A stretch of 64,000 bases of DNA from positions 4,712,001 to 4,776,000 of the forward strand of contig PYIU01000004.1 of the NCBI GenBank assembly GCA_003415625.1, in the 5' to 3' direction. This stretch comes from Aquanectria penicillioides. Its lineage: Eukaryota; Ascomycota; Sordariomycetes; Hypocreales; Nectriaceae. The notes beneath the pieces were generated by a model, which saw nothing but the letters and a program-made list of their open reading frames with translations, did no database searches and was not told the origin of the DNA. The translations under genes were made by a program, and so were the position numbers. Shown here in pieces: positions 20,762 through 33,180 of this stretch (the stretch's first letter is position 1; the number at the start of each line of letters is the position of its first letter).

Positions 20762-23700
20762 ATGGCTGCTATAGATGACCTTGAAACGCAATTCGAGAAA
20801 GCCAAAAGAGACTTCCTTTGTACTCTATCCTCGGACGAACAAGAGCAATTCCGCCCCATCCGATCAGTCCAGGCCCTTCTTGATGAACTTCATGGCCTTG
20901 AATCGATGAAGAAAGTCAAACGTCGGGCGTTGCCGCTATTCCAGATAGTTCAAAAGTTCGGAGACAACATTGAACCCTTTTTCAAAGTCATTGAGATATT
21001 CTGCGCAGCCCATCCAGAATGGGCCAACATAGCACTGGGAGCTCTTCGCTTGGTACTGAAGGTAAAAATTGCCACCTCTCATAACAATATGCAACTATGC
21101 TCACTGCGCAGCTTTCGAGTCACTTTGTCACATTTTTTGAAAAGCTCTGTCAGGCGATAAAAAAGCTTGACGCCCGGCTTCCACGATACCACGAAATACT
21201 AAAGTCGCTTGGGAAAACATCGCACACTACAAGCCCAAGGCTACTGGTTTGTGCACAAGCCACTGTCAAACACTTGTTCGAGTTTTTCACAGCAGTTGCA
21301 CGTGTGTTCTCGAAGAACGGAAGTAAGCGTCTAATACTTGTTTGTTTATCACACCACAGCAAATTGACAGTGACAGAAATCAAACGAACCCATGTTGTAA
21401 TTGCTGATTTAATGTGGAAACCATTCGATGTTCGGTTTCAGGAAATACTCGACAGCCTTGATTTCCAAAGTAAGATACTCAAAGAAGAAATTCACTTCAT
21501 GTTACTTGGGCGCATTCAAGACAAAGTGACAAGCCAAGACAAGATTTTGGCAGATGCAATCGACCTGCAAGAAAAGTTAAACAAGTCACTAAAGCGGTTT
21601 ACGAAAGGTAAATGTTACCCTTTCTTTAGTCGGTTTGCTTGTATGAAAGAGGTTTCTAACTGGAAATTTTAGAAATCTTTCTCGCGTATGTTGTGAAATG
21701 GCTTCACGCACCACCAGACTACAAAGAACATATAGAGCAAGCCCAAGCCGCACGATTGGAAGGGACGACAGAATGGATATTCGAAAATCAGAATTTTATG
21801 GCATGGGACCTAAGCCAGGCGCCATTTCAGACCTCGTCGCAGCTGCTGTGGATCAATGGTATGTCGAATTCTTCATCTGTCAGGACTAGCAGCCTAAAGT
21901 AGGAAATAGGGAATCCTGGAAGCGGAAAGACAATTTTGGCCGGTTCCATCATTGAAGAGATTACCAGGCAGATTGATTATGAAACTCCCAATCGCGTGAT
22001 TCTGTATTACTTCTTCAACGAAACTTCCGGCACGCGTAACTTGAGAGCAGACGCATATCGTGCTATTGCAACACAAGCACTGCAGCATTTCGTCAACGAT
22101 GAAAAGACGCAAGATATTTTTGCAGTTACTATGCCGGATTACCCGGTTCAAACACGAGCGACAGAAAACGAACTGCTCGATCTGATTCATCAAATCCTGT
22201 GTCATCTTGTCGATCCAATAATCGTCCTCGATGGTGTCGATGAATGCACAGGGGAGGATAAGCTCTTCAACGACATAACTCATTGGCTTCTCAGCACATC
22301 TGTCAAAGTAATTCTATTGAGCCGGCCAAATGTGGCATGTCTTCGTCGCAAGGTGGACGACAAATATCAGATTAGCCTCTCCCGACATGAGATACACGAC
22401 GACATTGCGATTTATCTTACCCCACAAATAGTAGATCTAATTGAAGCAGAGCTCTTCCCAAAAGGCACCAGCGAAGATGAAATTGTGAAAAGACTCGTCG
22501 CTCGAGCCGAGGGAATGTTTCTATGGGCGCATTTGATGACAGCATTCCTGCGTTCACCTGCTCTAACAAGAAGGGAAAGGATAGAGTGCATCATGGATAC
22601 GACTCCAGACGGCATCGATGCCATGTATCACCGAATTCACTCTCAAATATTGTCCTTGGACCGACCAAGCAAAGAGCTGGCCTGCAATGCATTGACATGG
22701 GTGACATACAGTCCCAAAAGGCTCAGTTGCTCGGAAATGAGACAGGCTATCAAGCCAAATAATAATGATGACCTAAACGAGTTGGACTATAAACAATTTC
22801 ACGAGGGCATTATTTTATCCTGTTGCGGTCTATTGGAAAGAACACAGAAAGGTGCCTACCAGTACATCCATCTTTCAGCCAAGCAGCATTTTGCTTCCTG
22901 CGGGCCAATGAGTAACGTCTCTCTTCCTCCACTTATCCCATCCGAGTTTGAAGCTAAAACACAAGTCTTGACGCGTTTCATATCGTATTTGACATACGAG
23001 GTTCCATTATGTCCTCTTTCAGCCAAGGAGTCAAAAGATAAAGCGCCAGAGAATGTGAAGGAGGCTCTCCCCTTGCTTGAGCTGTCTGCTCTGGAATGGA
23101 TTCCATTATTTCTAGACTATGCGAAAAATGTCCCTAGCGACAGCCTGCATACGGAGGCGAGTGAGCTAATGTCAACATTCCTCAGGCTACGCACCAATTT
23201 GATGATTTGGATCGAATCGGTCTACTTGTTCTCACCAGAATATATCGCAAACTCAGTCGTTTCCTCATCAACTCTAGCCACGACCTTGGTTTCACGCAAT
23301 GATCTGCCACTCAGCGTTAGGATCGTCCTCAATGATGTACTTGATCTTTTACTCGACCTTTTAGAACTTCATGATGTTTGGTCATATACCTTGACCGCCA
23401 GACCATTTTCACTTTGGGAAGATGTGACATTGTTCACAAAAAGTCGATTTCTTCTTCCGACAAAAGCCGGGTCGCTGGAAACCTTGGCTCCATCAATGAA
23501 GCTTCACGGCGAATTGGTCACGCCCACATTTCATATCTCCAGGAGCAGTCACGATGGGAATAGAATTGCCATTTTGAGCATCTATCCATGCCAGTAAGTT
23601 TTGATGCGACGATGAGAATCCATCCTGGCCGTGCTGACAGAAATCACAGGGAATTTCTAAGGACTCGACTTCCGGCCACATTCTGGCACTTGGATAAACC

Positions 23701-25079
23701 AAAATATTCGCAGGGATGGATTCTATGTTTCGAAAATCGACCATTAATATCAAATCCTAATCACGTCTCCTCGTCATTTACCACTAGGCTTGATTCTGAT
23801 GATGTCAATCGATGCCTCAAACAGCAAGACTATGACACTATATACCGGCGTCATAGTACCAAACAGCAAATTCCCCTCTCCATCCGACCGGAACTCAATG
23901 CATTCACAGTATTCAACAAACTATTTTCTTTGGACGATTCCGGCAACGCCCTCGCTAGCATTGCCGAATTCGACTTGCCGTTGAGAGCAAGCGCTAGACT
24001 TGCCAAGTACTGGTCACTATCGCCAACACCATGTGGATATCAATATGAAGTATCATGGACAGAAGAGGGAAGATATGTGATTTTGATTGACCTCGAGCGC
24101 GATACCCGATCGTCCTGGGTGGGTATTTTTCGGGCTGAGCCTACTCAGTCACATCGGTCTCTAGAGCTCGTCAATTCAATGCAGCATGAACTAGCTTGCG
24201 AATTAACGATGCCGGATTTAAAGTGTCATCCAACAGAGCCGATTCTGGCACTAAGATTCGGAAGAAACATTCATCTTTGGGCTTTCACAATCGGTTCGTC
24301 ATCACATTATTACTAAACCCATTTCTAACTCTGAAATAGAAAGCGCCGCAATTACCTATCGGATTCCGTACTATGCGAGCGAAGGTTATCCCACAGGTTC
24401 AGTGGACGTTTCCTTTTCTCGTTGTGGCAAACTCCTTGTCATAACGAGTAAGTCTGTACCTGGTTGGGGGCCGGAAACGATTCCAATTCCTTGTCTTTCA
24501 CAGGCTACTGATGGCAGCAATACGAGACAAAAACGACAGGCCAACTCTGGCTGCAATCTAGTACGAAAAAAGCTCAAAGTCATTGATAACTCCGCTTCAT
24601 TCAATACATCAGGCAATGAAATTTCTCACTGCATTACAGGGGTGATCAACGATTCACAGGTTGTGTCCAAGTCGGATTCAACAGGCTCCGAACTCATCGC
24701 TCTCCGCACCATCACACGACCGTACTCGCAAGTGGAATTAGTCCACACTGATCGGGGTGGCGAGCGAAGTGTGGTGTCGATTCTTCAGGTACCAAGCTAC
24801 ATCGAGCCAAACAGCTTTTCCGTTACGATTAGATCCAATGCAGAGAATCCGGAAAATGATCAGGTTGACATTATCCTAAACAAGACAACGACGGGGGCAA
24901 ATTCTTGCCATCAGAAACTGGAATCCATGGGCCTCCCGTTGGTTGTGCATAAGGACCCAAGGTCGTTCGCAAAACAGACTATCGGAGACAAAGAGGGTGA
25001 AAAGAAATACCTGGACAAGTCGGATGATGAGGGTCAGGATGAAGTAAAAGGAATCAATTTCAGTATTTCCTTAAATTAA
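20762..25079 (+). CDS. NACHT/STAND NLR-like protein, 1333 aa
   Basis: Seven exons: 20762-21061, 21112-21322, 21371-21607, 21673-21858, 21910-23593, 23650-24293 and 24340-25079, totalling 1334 codons with stop. The third exon could also start at 21377. The N-terminal part (VQALLDELHGLESMKKVKRR to HPEWANIALGALRLVLKLSS) fits the helical DUF7708 module found at the front of fungal NLR-like proteins. The NTPase core follows: Walker A GNPGSGKT (about 312-319), Walker B PIIVLDGVDEC (about 414-424) and the VILLSRPN sensor segment. Then comes a winged-helix-like region (ALTWVTYSPKRLSCSEMRQA). The C-terminal 650 residues lack clear ankyrin, WD40 or TPR repeats, though short beta-rich pieces (LPATFWHLDKPK, LASIAEFDLPL) may be a degenerate propeller; the end is charged and low-complexity. 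Fungal NLRs act in non-self recognition and programmed cell death; this role is inferred from the family. A C-terminal sensor without clear repeats is the odd feature. Confidence 0.8.
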
Positions 25080-25139
25080 CTACTATTTGGTGAGCATAGG
25101 TACGGGAGAAGACCGACTTGCGCACATGGCGTGGACTGA

Positions 25140-25594
25140 ATGTTGATGCGGTCGAAGTGGTCAGAAGGAGTTGAAATCAGGTTGCGCAAGAGCCGGGGGA
25201 CGCCGAGGCTCACATGGTCTTCGCTCACATTCGGGATGCAGCGCGCTACGTTATAGCGATGCCTAATCTTCCCGTGTGGTCTGAGTCATACTTCCTTGCT
25301 GGTGATCGTCTAACCTTGAAGCAATTCTTGACACGCGCTGAGGAAACGAAGGGTATTGAATTCGAGGTCCATTATGTTTATCTGAGGAGCATCCGAGGCA
25401 GAAAGGCCACTCTACCGCCCGATGTGAAAGCTTGGCTACCCAGTCCAGAATGAATACTGGCGTTTTCCAACATTTCTATGGGATATCTTGACGGTGAATT
25501 TGATCTAGATATGACCAAATGCAGCAACGACCTATTTCCCGGCATCAAGCCGCTCACCGTCCAGGATGCTTTGAACGCTTGGAAAGACCATTAG
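25140..25594 (+). pseudogene. NmrA-like / NAD(P)-binding protein, 3' fragment
   Basis: The C-terminal end of an NmrA-type atypical SDR is readable: FAHIRDAARYVIAMPNLPVW, YFLAGDRLTLKQFLTRAEE and KGIEFEVHY (25214-25378). After a frame change comes MGYLDGEFDLDMTKCSNDLF with PGIKPLTVQDALNAWKDH and a proper TAG at 25592-25594. The glycine-rich N-terminal nucleotide-binding half is missing. Family members are redox-sensing or isoflavone-reductase-like proteins; this fragment cannot bind cofactor. It directly follows the NLR gene. Confidence 0.6.
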
Positions 25595-26423
25595 ATTATG
25601 TATAAGGGCATAAAAACTTTAAAACTATGTAGACTTAGACGTTATAGATGTTGGAAGCCGAGAATTCGATTCCGAAGTAATTGATACGAAGGTGAGCACG
25701 CTTATCGGACCTGTGCAGAGAATTACCTGGACAGTGCCAAGTATACAACGACATCCTAATTTATCACATCGAAGCTATCACCACAAACCCTGCTTCGAAA
25801 TTTGACCACATTCTTCAATAGAATACACCCCGGTGTTCACTTCCTACGTGTGCAACACTAACGCTTAGTACTAACCATCCGCAAGGTTCTTTGCAGCATC
25901 CTAGGGTTGATCTAGGGACACAGTTCAATATAAAAGGCCCTCGATAGTCAATATGACCAAAACTCCAAGAAACTAAACATCAACAATTCTCTCCTCATCT
26001 ATTCCACCTGCTTCGGGAACTCATCTTGTCAATTGCCTCACGGCCTCTTCACTACGCAATGAGTGATGCAGAGTCCTTGGCCCGGCGGAACAACTGCAAG
26101 CCTATGTTGGCGAATGGCTCACAGACGCTCAAGATGCTGCTTCTCTCCGAGGAGCACAACTTGAGCCTGCGCGACTCGCTCAAATTATGCCCCAAGGCCC
26201 TCGCCATGTCACTCGGCCGCATCACATCGGGGACTTCCTTATATTTAGACGACGCATCCAGATTCGGCAATGGCGTGCAATGCTTGCTCGATTTGTGCAT
26301 TGGCTTGACTCGCCTCTCCACTTCTCTGATCTCGGGGCCGATGAACGTATAGCATAAAGGACAGTCATGGTCGTTCTCGCTCTTCAGTTATGCTACCTTT
26401 GGGTTTTTCAGAGAAAAGAATCC
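25595..26423. other. Intergenic with a degenerate coding-like stretch
   Basis: About 26060-26340 has a coding-like composition in one frame (EQLQAYVGEWLTDAQDAA, RQWRAMLARFVHWLDSPLHF) but no start and no family I recognise. The rest shows nothing. Confidence 0.3.
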
Positions 26424-27484
26424 AATGGACATGGAGAATTATAACTTGGGAGAGATTTGCAACCTTTTAATCAATATTGCGAGAGAAACGGGGCAACATT
26501 GTCCGTAACGCGCATCCGACATCACTTACTACCACAACCAATAATAACAGTTTGTGTGCCCGTGTCTTTTGGCATTTTGCCCTGCTAACTTTATTAGCCA
26601 CTGATATTGTCACTGAAACAGACCTGGCCATTGGGAGCTTCATCCGGGACCGTCAGATGGAGAAATATCCGAACTTTGATTTTGTTGGAGTTGAGTCATA
26701 CAAGCAAGGGCTGGAAATCACAGACTTACCAACATTTGTGGTAGATCCTATCGATGGCACTTATAATTCTTTCCATGGGTTTCCTGCAATACGCGTACCA
26801 ATCACTCTCGTCGTCGGAAGACAACCAACGATCGCGGTTGTCTACAGCCCTTTTTGAGAGGATCTGTCGAGTGCCGTGTGAGGCCAAGGTGCCTATACAC
26901 GGTAATCGGTTCGCAAAATCCAAAGCCTTCCACTTGTATTAGGACCATTAGAAGCATTTAAGGCTTCTTACTTTGGTATTGAATGGGGCAGTGACAGAGA
27001 AAGCCCCAACTTTGACCTCAGCTTGAAAGTCTTCACAACGCTAGCTCAGACGACTGCAACTAGAGGTGCGTTTGTCAACTCGCTCCAGTGCACCAGCTTA
27101 GCTGCCATAATGATATGCAGAGTAACTGCAGGTCAGCAGGATGCATTTTCGGAATGCGGATGCTGGGCATGGGACGTCGCCGCCGCCTAGTGCATCATAC
27201 TAGAAGCCGGAGGCATCATGGTTGACGGGCACCCGGACAACTAGGACCCTCCAATTGACAACCGAAGATACTGTTGAATATTATAGGGGAGCTTATTGTA
27301 TTATCGAAGGTCTAAGTTTAACATGAGGTTGTGGGGATCCATCACTCACTACACGTATGGTATCCACAACCCAACCATCTCTGTTTCGTACCACATATGT
27401 TGTCCTTATGCTATCCTCAACAGATACCTCGCCGTGAGACCGGCTCTAGCGGGTGAGAAAGAGCTCGTGGAGAATTTTTAGTCA
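26424..27484 (+). pseudogene. Inositol-1-monophosphatase-like (QutG type), inactivated by nonsense codons
   Basis: The N-terminus MDMENYNLGEICNLLINIAR starts at 26424, then a probable intron, then DIVTETDLAIGSFIRDRQME. The metal-binding block TFVVDPIDGTYNSFHGFP and IAVVYSPF follow, then GQGAYT, SLPLVLGPLEAFKASYFG, and GCWAWDVAAA*CIILEAGG, the second conserved metal-site motif (WD-x-A...EAGG). From about 26590 to 27244 one frame is maintained with no indels, but it contains five stops: TGA, TGA and TAA soon after 26855, then TAG at 27188-27190 and TAG at 27242-27244. A TAG also occurs at 27479-27481 (ENF*SIIE). All are explicable as C-to-T or G-to-A changes of CGA, CAA or TGG. An intact enzyme would dephosphorylate inositol phosphates or act in quinate metabolism. 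Confidence 0.75.
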
Positions 27485-27715
27485 ATTATTGAAGGTGATA
27501 GGCCTCCATATGGGCCCGCATCCTAACTTCACTCCCGCCTTTAGGCTTATGATGAAACAAAGCCATCCGTTTCCAAGTGAATAATTTGGTCTAAAATGAG
27601 AGCAGATAAAACAGAGGGCTCTAAACATCCATCACTAATCATCCATCGTCTAGCGCAGAGATGGCTCGACAGCACGGAAGAAAACTTCAAAATAGCAAAA
27701 CTGCTAGCCATGATC
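27485..27715. other. Short spacer
   Basis: Nothing recognised between the IMPase relic and the 3' end of the F-box gene. Confidence 0.4.
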
Positions 27716-29703
27716 CTACTCAGTCACCTCTTCGACCCATTTGAATTCGGGGTCGTACCCGAGATGAGTCCACTTCGGCAGTAGGCCTGTGACATCTCGA
27801 ACCGACACTTTGCGGGTTCCCAGCTCATTACCAATCTGCTCTGGCTCCTCCATGCCCGTTTCGCCTTTTCCAAGAAGATCTGTGGCGATATCCCATGTCT
27901 TTTTAAATACAGACACTTGCTCAAGCTTGAACCTATTTTCCCATGTAAACAAGCTTTGAGCACCTTCGGTAGCACCATTATTTTGGTCGTGGTCGGATGA
28001 TTCGGAGGAAATTGGCTGTTCCAAGAACGCCTTCACGATACCAGACAAAATGCCGAACTCATACTTGGAGTGTGGCGGGTAGTATGCTCGGCTGTCGTGG
28101 TGAAGGTAGGCAATTTTTGTCAAGTTGGCGCCACGAGCAAGAGACAGGGCAATTTTGTCCTGTTTGAAATACGTGTCAGCTGGTTGATTTATCAAACCTG
28201 GAAAAGACGCCTTGGTTGGGAGAGACAACGTGTAACTTACCATCTCGTCCGTTGCCGGACCAAACTCGAATTCTTGCAGTTGAGGTAACCCATCAACTAT
28301 TGCCTTGACGGCTTCCGCTGACAAAGACGCGAAGGAGAGACTGCCATAGTCCCCCGTATACGATATGACCAAGGTTGTCAGGTTGACATGGCCAAGAATG
28401 CCCTGCAATAATGCATCATCGAGCATGTTCTCAGAGTCAAAGTACCTCCCAATATCGAGCAGCTCTAGACTTTCCAGGGTGCCGAATGTAGAGATAAAAT
28501 GCCGCTTGATCTCCAAATCGGCCTCGTCGTCCTCTTCGGGTAATCCAAAGATGATGCCATCCACCACTGGCAACATCAAGTGTCGCAAGCTCAAACCTGC
28601 ACCGCCTGAGGACGAAGAGTTGGCCAAAGCGGAGAGCTTTCGAAGCAGAACACCGCCTACATCATCAAATTCGCCAATTCGGAGGCTAATGAGCTTGGAA
28701 AAGTCAATCCCCTCTATCATAGCTTCGATAGCACCTTGTTGCACAGAGGAAGCACTCAGGCAGAGCGACTCCAGGGACCGCAAGGTTATTGCCCCTGGTG
28801 CCGGCGCCTTTTCTGAAGACGCGGGCGCCCAATCGACTAGCAGGGCCATGTCGGGAGCCAATATGCTGGTGTGAATTGTTAGGCTTTTGAGCGTAGAACT
28901 CGAATTCCTAATCATTGACTGAACAATCTCGCGCCTATCGAGGAGGGCCCACTGAGAAGCCTCGATGAAAAGGTGCCGTAAGTTTTCGATGTTTGTCAAT
29001 GCCGACATGTCTGCGGCTTTCGGAGCCTCGCGTATGAAGAGTCCGAGAGCTCTCAATCTCTTGAGTGATCTAAGTCTCTTTGCTATTGATCTGGATGGGT
29101 AGTTAGCGATGGTTCAAACGCAGCAAGGGAAACCAGAACTATTAATTCGCGCTTCTCTTACTTTGTCAAAACTTGAGTCTGCAGAGTCTCCAAGTTTCCC
29201 AAATTCTTAACAAGCTCGTCGAGATATCTGTTAACGATGCGACAGCGCTTTCTCCTTACTTGTGCGTTACCAACGACCAGCTGCCGGACGCATGACGCAG
29301 AAAACGGCTTTGCTTGCTCGTCAAGACCGGTTGGGTATGTCAATTGCTGGCCTTCATGTTTGCCCTCTGTTTTCAGCTGCTTCTTCTGAGAGATGCTGAG
29401 ATATGGTTCAAGGGTGCGAATAAGCTCTGGAATTTCTCCCTCGTGCCTTATGCCAACAGCAATACGTCGATGCAAAATTCGTGGAGACATGTGGAAATGG
29501 AACTCCTTGCAGGTCAGAGCCAGCACGCTCATAGTGGGAACGTCTTTCACGCTGCTCAGAACCATGAGCAAGATCTCAGGCGGCAATGAAGGAAGTCGGC
29601 TGTTGTTGTCCATCAAATTCGCCTTGGCTTGGGCCTTTGCTCCTTCTTTGGCGGGTCCGTTTCGAAGCTCGGCTAAACAAGCACTTCTTTCCGTTGATGC
29701 CAT
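27716..29703 (-). CDS. F-box/LRR-like protein, 611 aa
   Basis: Three exons: 29162-29703, 28241-29090 and 27716-28159, with introns of 71 and 81 nt, totalling 612 codons with stop. The F-box is near residues 36-75 (RLPSLPPEILLMVLSSVKDV, then LALTCKEFHFHM). The remainder has regularly spaced leucine-rich segments (LESLCLSASS, LISLRIGEF, LESLELLDIG, LTTLVISYTG, LQEFEFGPA), as in LRR-type F-box proteins. It is presumably a substrate receptor of an SCF E3 ubiquitin ligase. The ATG at 29703 is preferred because upstream in-frame codons include no ATG. The 81-nt intron is a multiple of three without stops, so retention would insert 27 residues. It is well preserved, in contrast to the F-box pseudogene at the left edge. 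Confidence 0.8.
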
Positions 29704-31475
29704 CGTGTTTACTTTAAGCTGGGTGTTTGAAAACAACGAGTTGCGTCGAGCCGATCAAATCTCCTCTGATCTGCCCCTTTCTTGCTCCTTTAAGAGGGAT
29801 CGTGATGGGAGAGCAAAAGGTTGATGCCTAGAGTAAGCAGCTCTTCGGTTGCGCGACAGTGTTCCAACACAAGAGGTAACGTAGGCGGTAGCACTAGGCA
29901 GAATAAGGACCTACCCTATAATAGTAATTATCAAACTAATCGCTAACTTATATATCTCATCAAAGACTCTTGGACTAGCTCTATTGGATCTACATTGCAG
30001 GCAACGTGTCTCTTTTGTCATTTTCCTTCTCGACTTGAGAAGACGGCCGCCATTAACCTTCACAACAGGCTACAATTCCCAATAGCTGTTCGGTGTTAGG
30101 TCCAAATGCTACGGTCTTTTTGTCACACTCATGAGAAGATTACTATTCCTCCCGGAATGACAATGCCCTATCCTAGAACCCAATTTATCCAGCACAGTTG
30201 ACTTGCCATTCATCTCCCAGCATATGACCGACCAACGCACTGCTCACTAGCTCAAGTTATCTCTTAGGAAATAGTGCAAGTTCGATGCGACTGTCAACCC
30301 CGGTTGCTGTAAGATTACAGTAAGCGGCCTCAGCCAACCATGACTCGTCATTATTCCCATATTCCTGACCTACCACACATCTTGACAGCAGTGAGGAAAT
30401 TAGGCACCCTGTCGTGTGTCTGACCCGGATTTATGACCTTTGGTAAGAAAACCCCTCATAAGCCATGCACGCATGCAGATCACAATTGCAAGTAAGGAGT
30501 CGTAACTAGCCGTCGTGGGACGTGCTCCAACCAGGGCCGTCCTGCCAAGGATGCTTGAAGTCCGGACACAAATGCTAGGGATACGAAATGCCACTGCACA
30601 TGCGGGTATAGAAACGATTTTGTACTGTGGCGTCGAGTTGGAACGGGCTACTACTTGAATTGCGACAATTTAAATGTACCTGCCACTTCATTAGCCCATG
30701 ATTTCTAGGCCCTCCTTATTGTCTATCTCCTGCGATTATTACGTTTGGAAAAATGGTACACTTTAGAGTTTGAGGATCATGTTAATTTGAGGCAAGACAT
30801 TATGTTGATCTACAAACCTCAGAGAGCAAGAACCGTCTCCTTTATTCCCAAACCAAAAGCACCAATTATAGGCCTGCCACAGCCGCTCTGATATAGTTGA
30901 ATCATCTTTTGTGTCGCTACTATCTCCATTGTGCTTACATTGTCTTGCGTCACAGCTAGCTACCCTGTACAAGCATCGGATAGCACCATTGTTCCGAGAC
31001 GTTATTGCAATTCAGCGTCCATATCGTAACTGGCACATCACTTCTCGGTCGCTTTTTACTCTTGGATATCTAATTGCTGCCCTCTTTTTGAAGATGTACA
31101 CTCCCTTGTCCTGTCGCATGTTTCTGACGGGTAATGAAAATTATATCTGCAAGTTCTAGGTGCCCCGATCTGTTCTACGGTTTACCCAATCGCAACGAAC
31201 ACTGGGAAACGAAAGTACTGGATCCCACTACATGAATTTAGTCTCATGGCCTGCTTCGATACGCCAATTGCTAACCTACTCCTGTCTTATCACTGCTTCA
31301 TTTTCAAATTCCTGTATGAAATCCGCCTTTCTTTCATTCTGTGCTTAGTCATCTATTTTCTATTTCTTGGCGCGTCAAATAGTCACCTAATCATCGATAA
31401 TCGTCATCAGTCCAAAGAGAGATTTCGCTTGTCATAGCAAACTCTCATCACGCATGTTGACTGCAGCACGCAAGT
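29704..31475. other. 1.8-kb intergenic region between two F-box genes
   Basis: This is a divergent upstream region. The only frames are short and lack features; no RNA gene, repeat or core promoter box is recognised with confidence. Confidence 0.4.
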
Positions 31476-32963
31476 ATGACATCCCTGATAGATCTCCCAA
31501 TTGAAATTCTCCGCCAAATTCTTGGTCACTTTTGCCTGCACTGTCGAAAGCAAGACAACCGTCCTTACAGCCCGCATAATCACCAGCAGGACAGAGACGA
31601 GCCATTGCAATACATGGATGAACCTCCCTGGTACGCAATAACCCGCCGTCCCCTGTACGCCGCGTGCCTTGTTTCAAGATACTTTGGCAAAGTGGCCCAG
31701 GGTATTTTGTATCACGAATTCATCCTCGACTGGGGAAATGCACAGCGGTCAATCTACTTTGACTGGAGACGCCGCTTAACCTCGTTCATGTGGACTATTG
31801 CACAACGTCCCGACCTTGCTGAATTTGTTCAGTGCGCCTCGTTTCATCCCTTGCTATGGGATAAAACGACCCACGATGAGGCTCGTTATGCGCTCCAACA
31901 CGTTGAAAGGATGAAGGGCGTTGATCTGCAGAGGCTCTGGCAAGAGCGATCTCGCGGGTTCACAAGTGATAAAGTCTTTCGGCGTTTTGTTCGCTTCTAC
32001 TTGGATCGTGGCCGCTCTAGACGGCGCCATAGGATAATGCCTAAAATTACTCCCTGGCATGGCGAAGGAGAAGGAGCATTCATATTCAATGAACTGCTCT
32101 CTACCCTCGTGGCCATGCTTCCAAACATCAAGTATGTTCGGCTGTCAGATGTGCCTGTCCTTTCGGTGTTGCCGGAAGACGGAAACTTCTCACCATCCTT
32201 CCATGCTCTTGGCCTAGAAAGGTTATCCTCACTTCGGACTTTGGAGGTGTCTGGGAATTATTTTGAAGTGTGTAACCTTATTAGACTGGCAGACGGCCTG
32301 CGTTCCCTCACCCTGAACATGCATCTCCATCTCCCCGACCAGGTGCCTGCGTTACCAAGCTTAAAGGCCCTTTGTTTGATAGAGCCAGGGTTTCTAAATG
32401 ATGAGCTAGACAGGCTGCTGGCTAGTTGCACAGCCGGTCTAGAGACGTTTGTGTACCAAAACCACTCTACTATTAGGACCTCGGGCCAGAATGTTGTGCA
32501 TCAATTTGACCTCTCAGCGGTGATAAGGAGTCTCACACCGTTTCAAAAAACGCTTCGAATGCTGCATCTATACAGCAGATACCAAACCAATTCTGACTTG
32601 AGCACATTACCTCTTCCTAGCCTGAAAGAATTCGAGGCACTGGAGTCTGTGCTTCTAAGCTCGAATTCCATATTAAACAACAGGCTCGACGAGGCAGATG
32701 AAAAGTGTCTGGTGGACCGCCTCCCCCGTTCGATCAAGTCGTTGTACCTGGTGGTAAGAGTTGGGAGCAACGTGCCGCAGCTACAAAATGGGCTAATAGG
32801 TCTTGCAAAGGTATTGGCACATCAAAGAGCAAAGTTTCCGTTGCTCTGCGTTATTAGGTGCGAGGAAGGACAAAAATTTACAGACGAGTCGATATACCAT
32901 CATATGGAACAAGCAGGAGTGGATTTTAGACTCGAGTTTTATCCACCTATATTTATTCGATAG
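31476..32963 (+). CDS. F-box protein, 495 aa
   Basis: A single exon from a clear ATG. The F-box is split by an insertion: LIDLPIEILRQILGHFCLHC at the very N-terminus, then a polar loop (residues about 25-55), then LYAACLVSRYFGKVAQGILY. The body contains leucine-rich segments (LRTLEVSGNYFEV, LRSLTLNMHLHLP, LKALCLIEPGFL, LRMLHLYSRYQ, IKSLYLVVRVG), indicating an LRR-like solenoid. This is typical of the expanded fungal F-box family; it is likely an SCF adaptor with unknown target. It is divergent from the 611-aa F-box gene but not closely similar to it. Confidence 0.8.
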   Translation: MTSLIDLPIEILRQILGHFCLHCRKQDNRPYSPHNHQQDRDEPLQYMDEPPWYAITRRPLYAACLVSRYFGKVAQGILYHEFILDWGNAQRSIYFDWRRRLTSFMWTIAQRPDLAEFVQCASFHPLLWDKTTHDEARYALQHVERMKGVDLQRLWQERSRGFTSDKVFRRFVRFYLDRGRSRRRHRIMPKITPWHGEGEGAFIFNELLSTLVAMLPNIKYVRLSDVPVLSVLPEDGNFSPSFHALGLERLSSLRTLEVSGNYFEVCNLIRLADGLRSLTLNMHLHLPDQVPALPSLKALCLIEPGFLNDELDRLLASCTAGLETFVYQNHSTIRTSGQNVVHQFDLSAVIRSLTPFQKTLRMLHLYSRYQTNSDLSTLPLPSLKEFEALESVLLSSNSILNNRLDEADEKCLVDRLPRSIKSLYLVVRVGSNVPQLQNGLIGLAKVLAHQRAKFPLLCVIRCEEGQKFTDESIYHHMEQAGVDFRLEFYPPIFIR

Positions 32964-33180
32964 GTCGTTCCTATGGCAAACATTTGCTATTTCGAGCTTC
33001 TTCCGGGTTTCTAGGTCTACTTTGCAATGCATCTGTGCGTCTTGCAGAGAGTCCATCACACTGCATTTAACATGACCTTTTTTTATGGACTTATTATATC
33101 AATTTTACTCTGCCTAGAAACAAACTGAGAATATAACTACTAGAACCCTGAAAAACACAATAGAAAATAATGATCGGTCG

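Noticed and set aside
28365..28874. 169-codon plus-strand frame
   Set aside because: Antisense shadow of the Ser/Leu-rich F-box/LRR gene on the minus strand.
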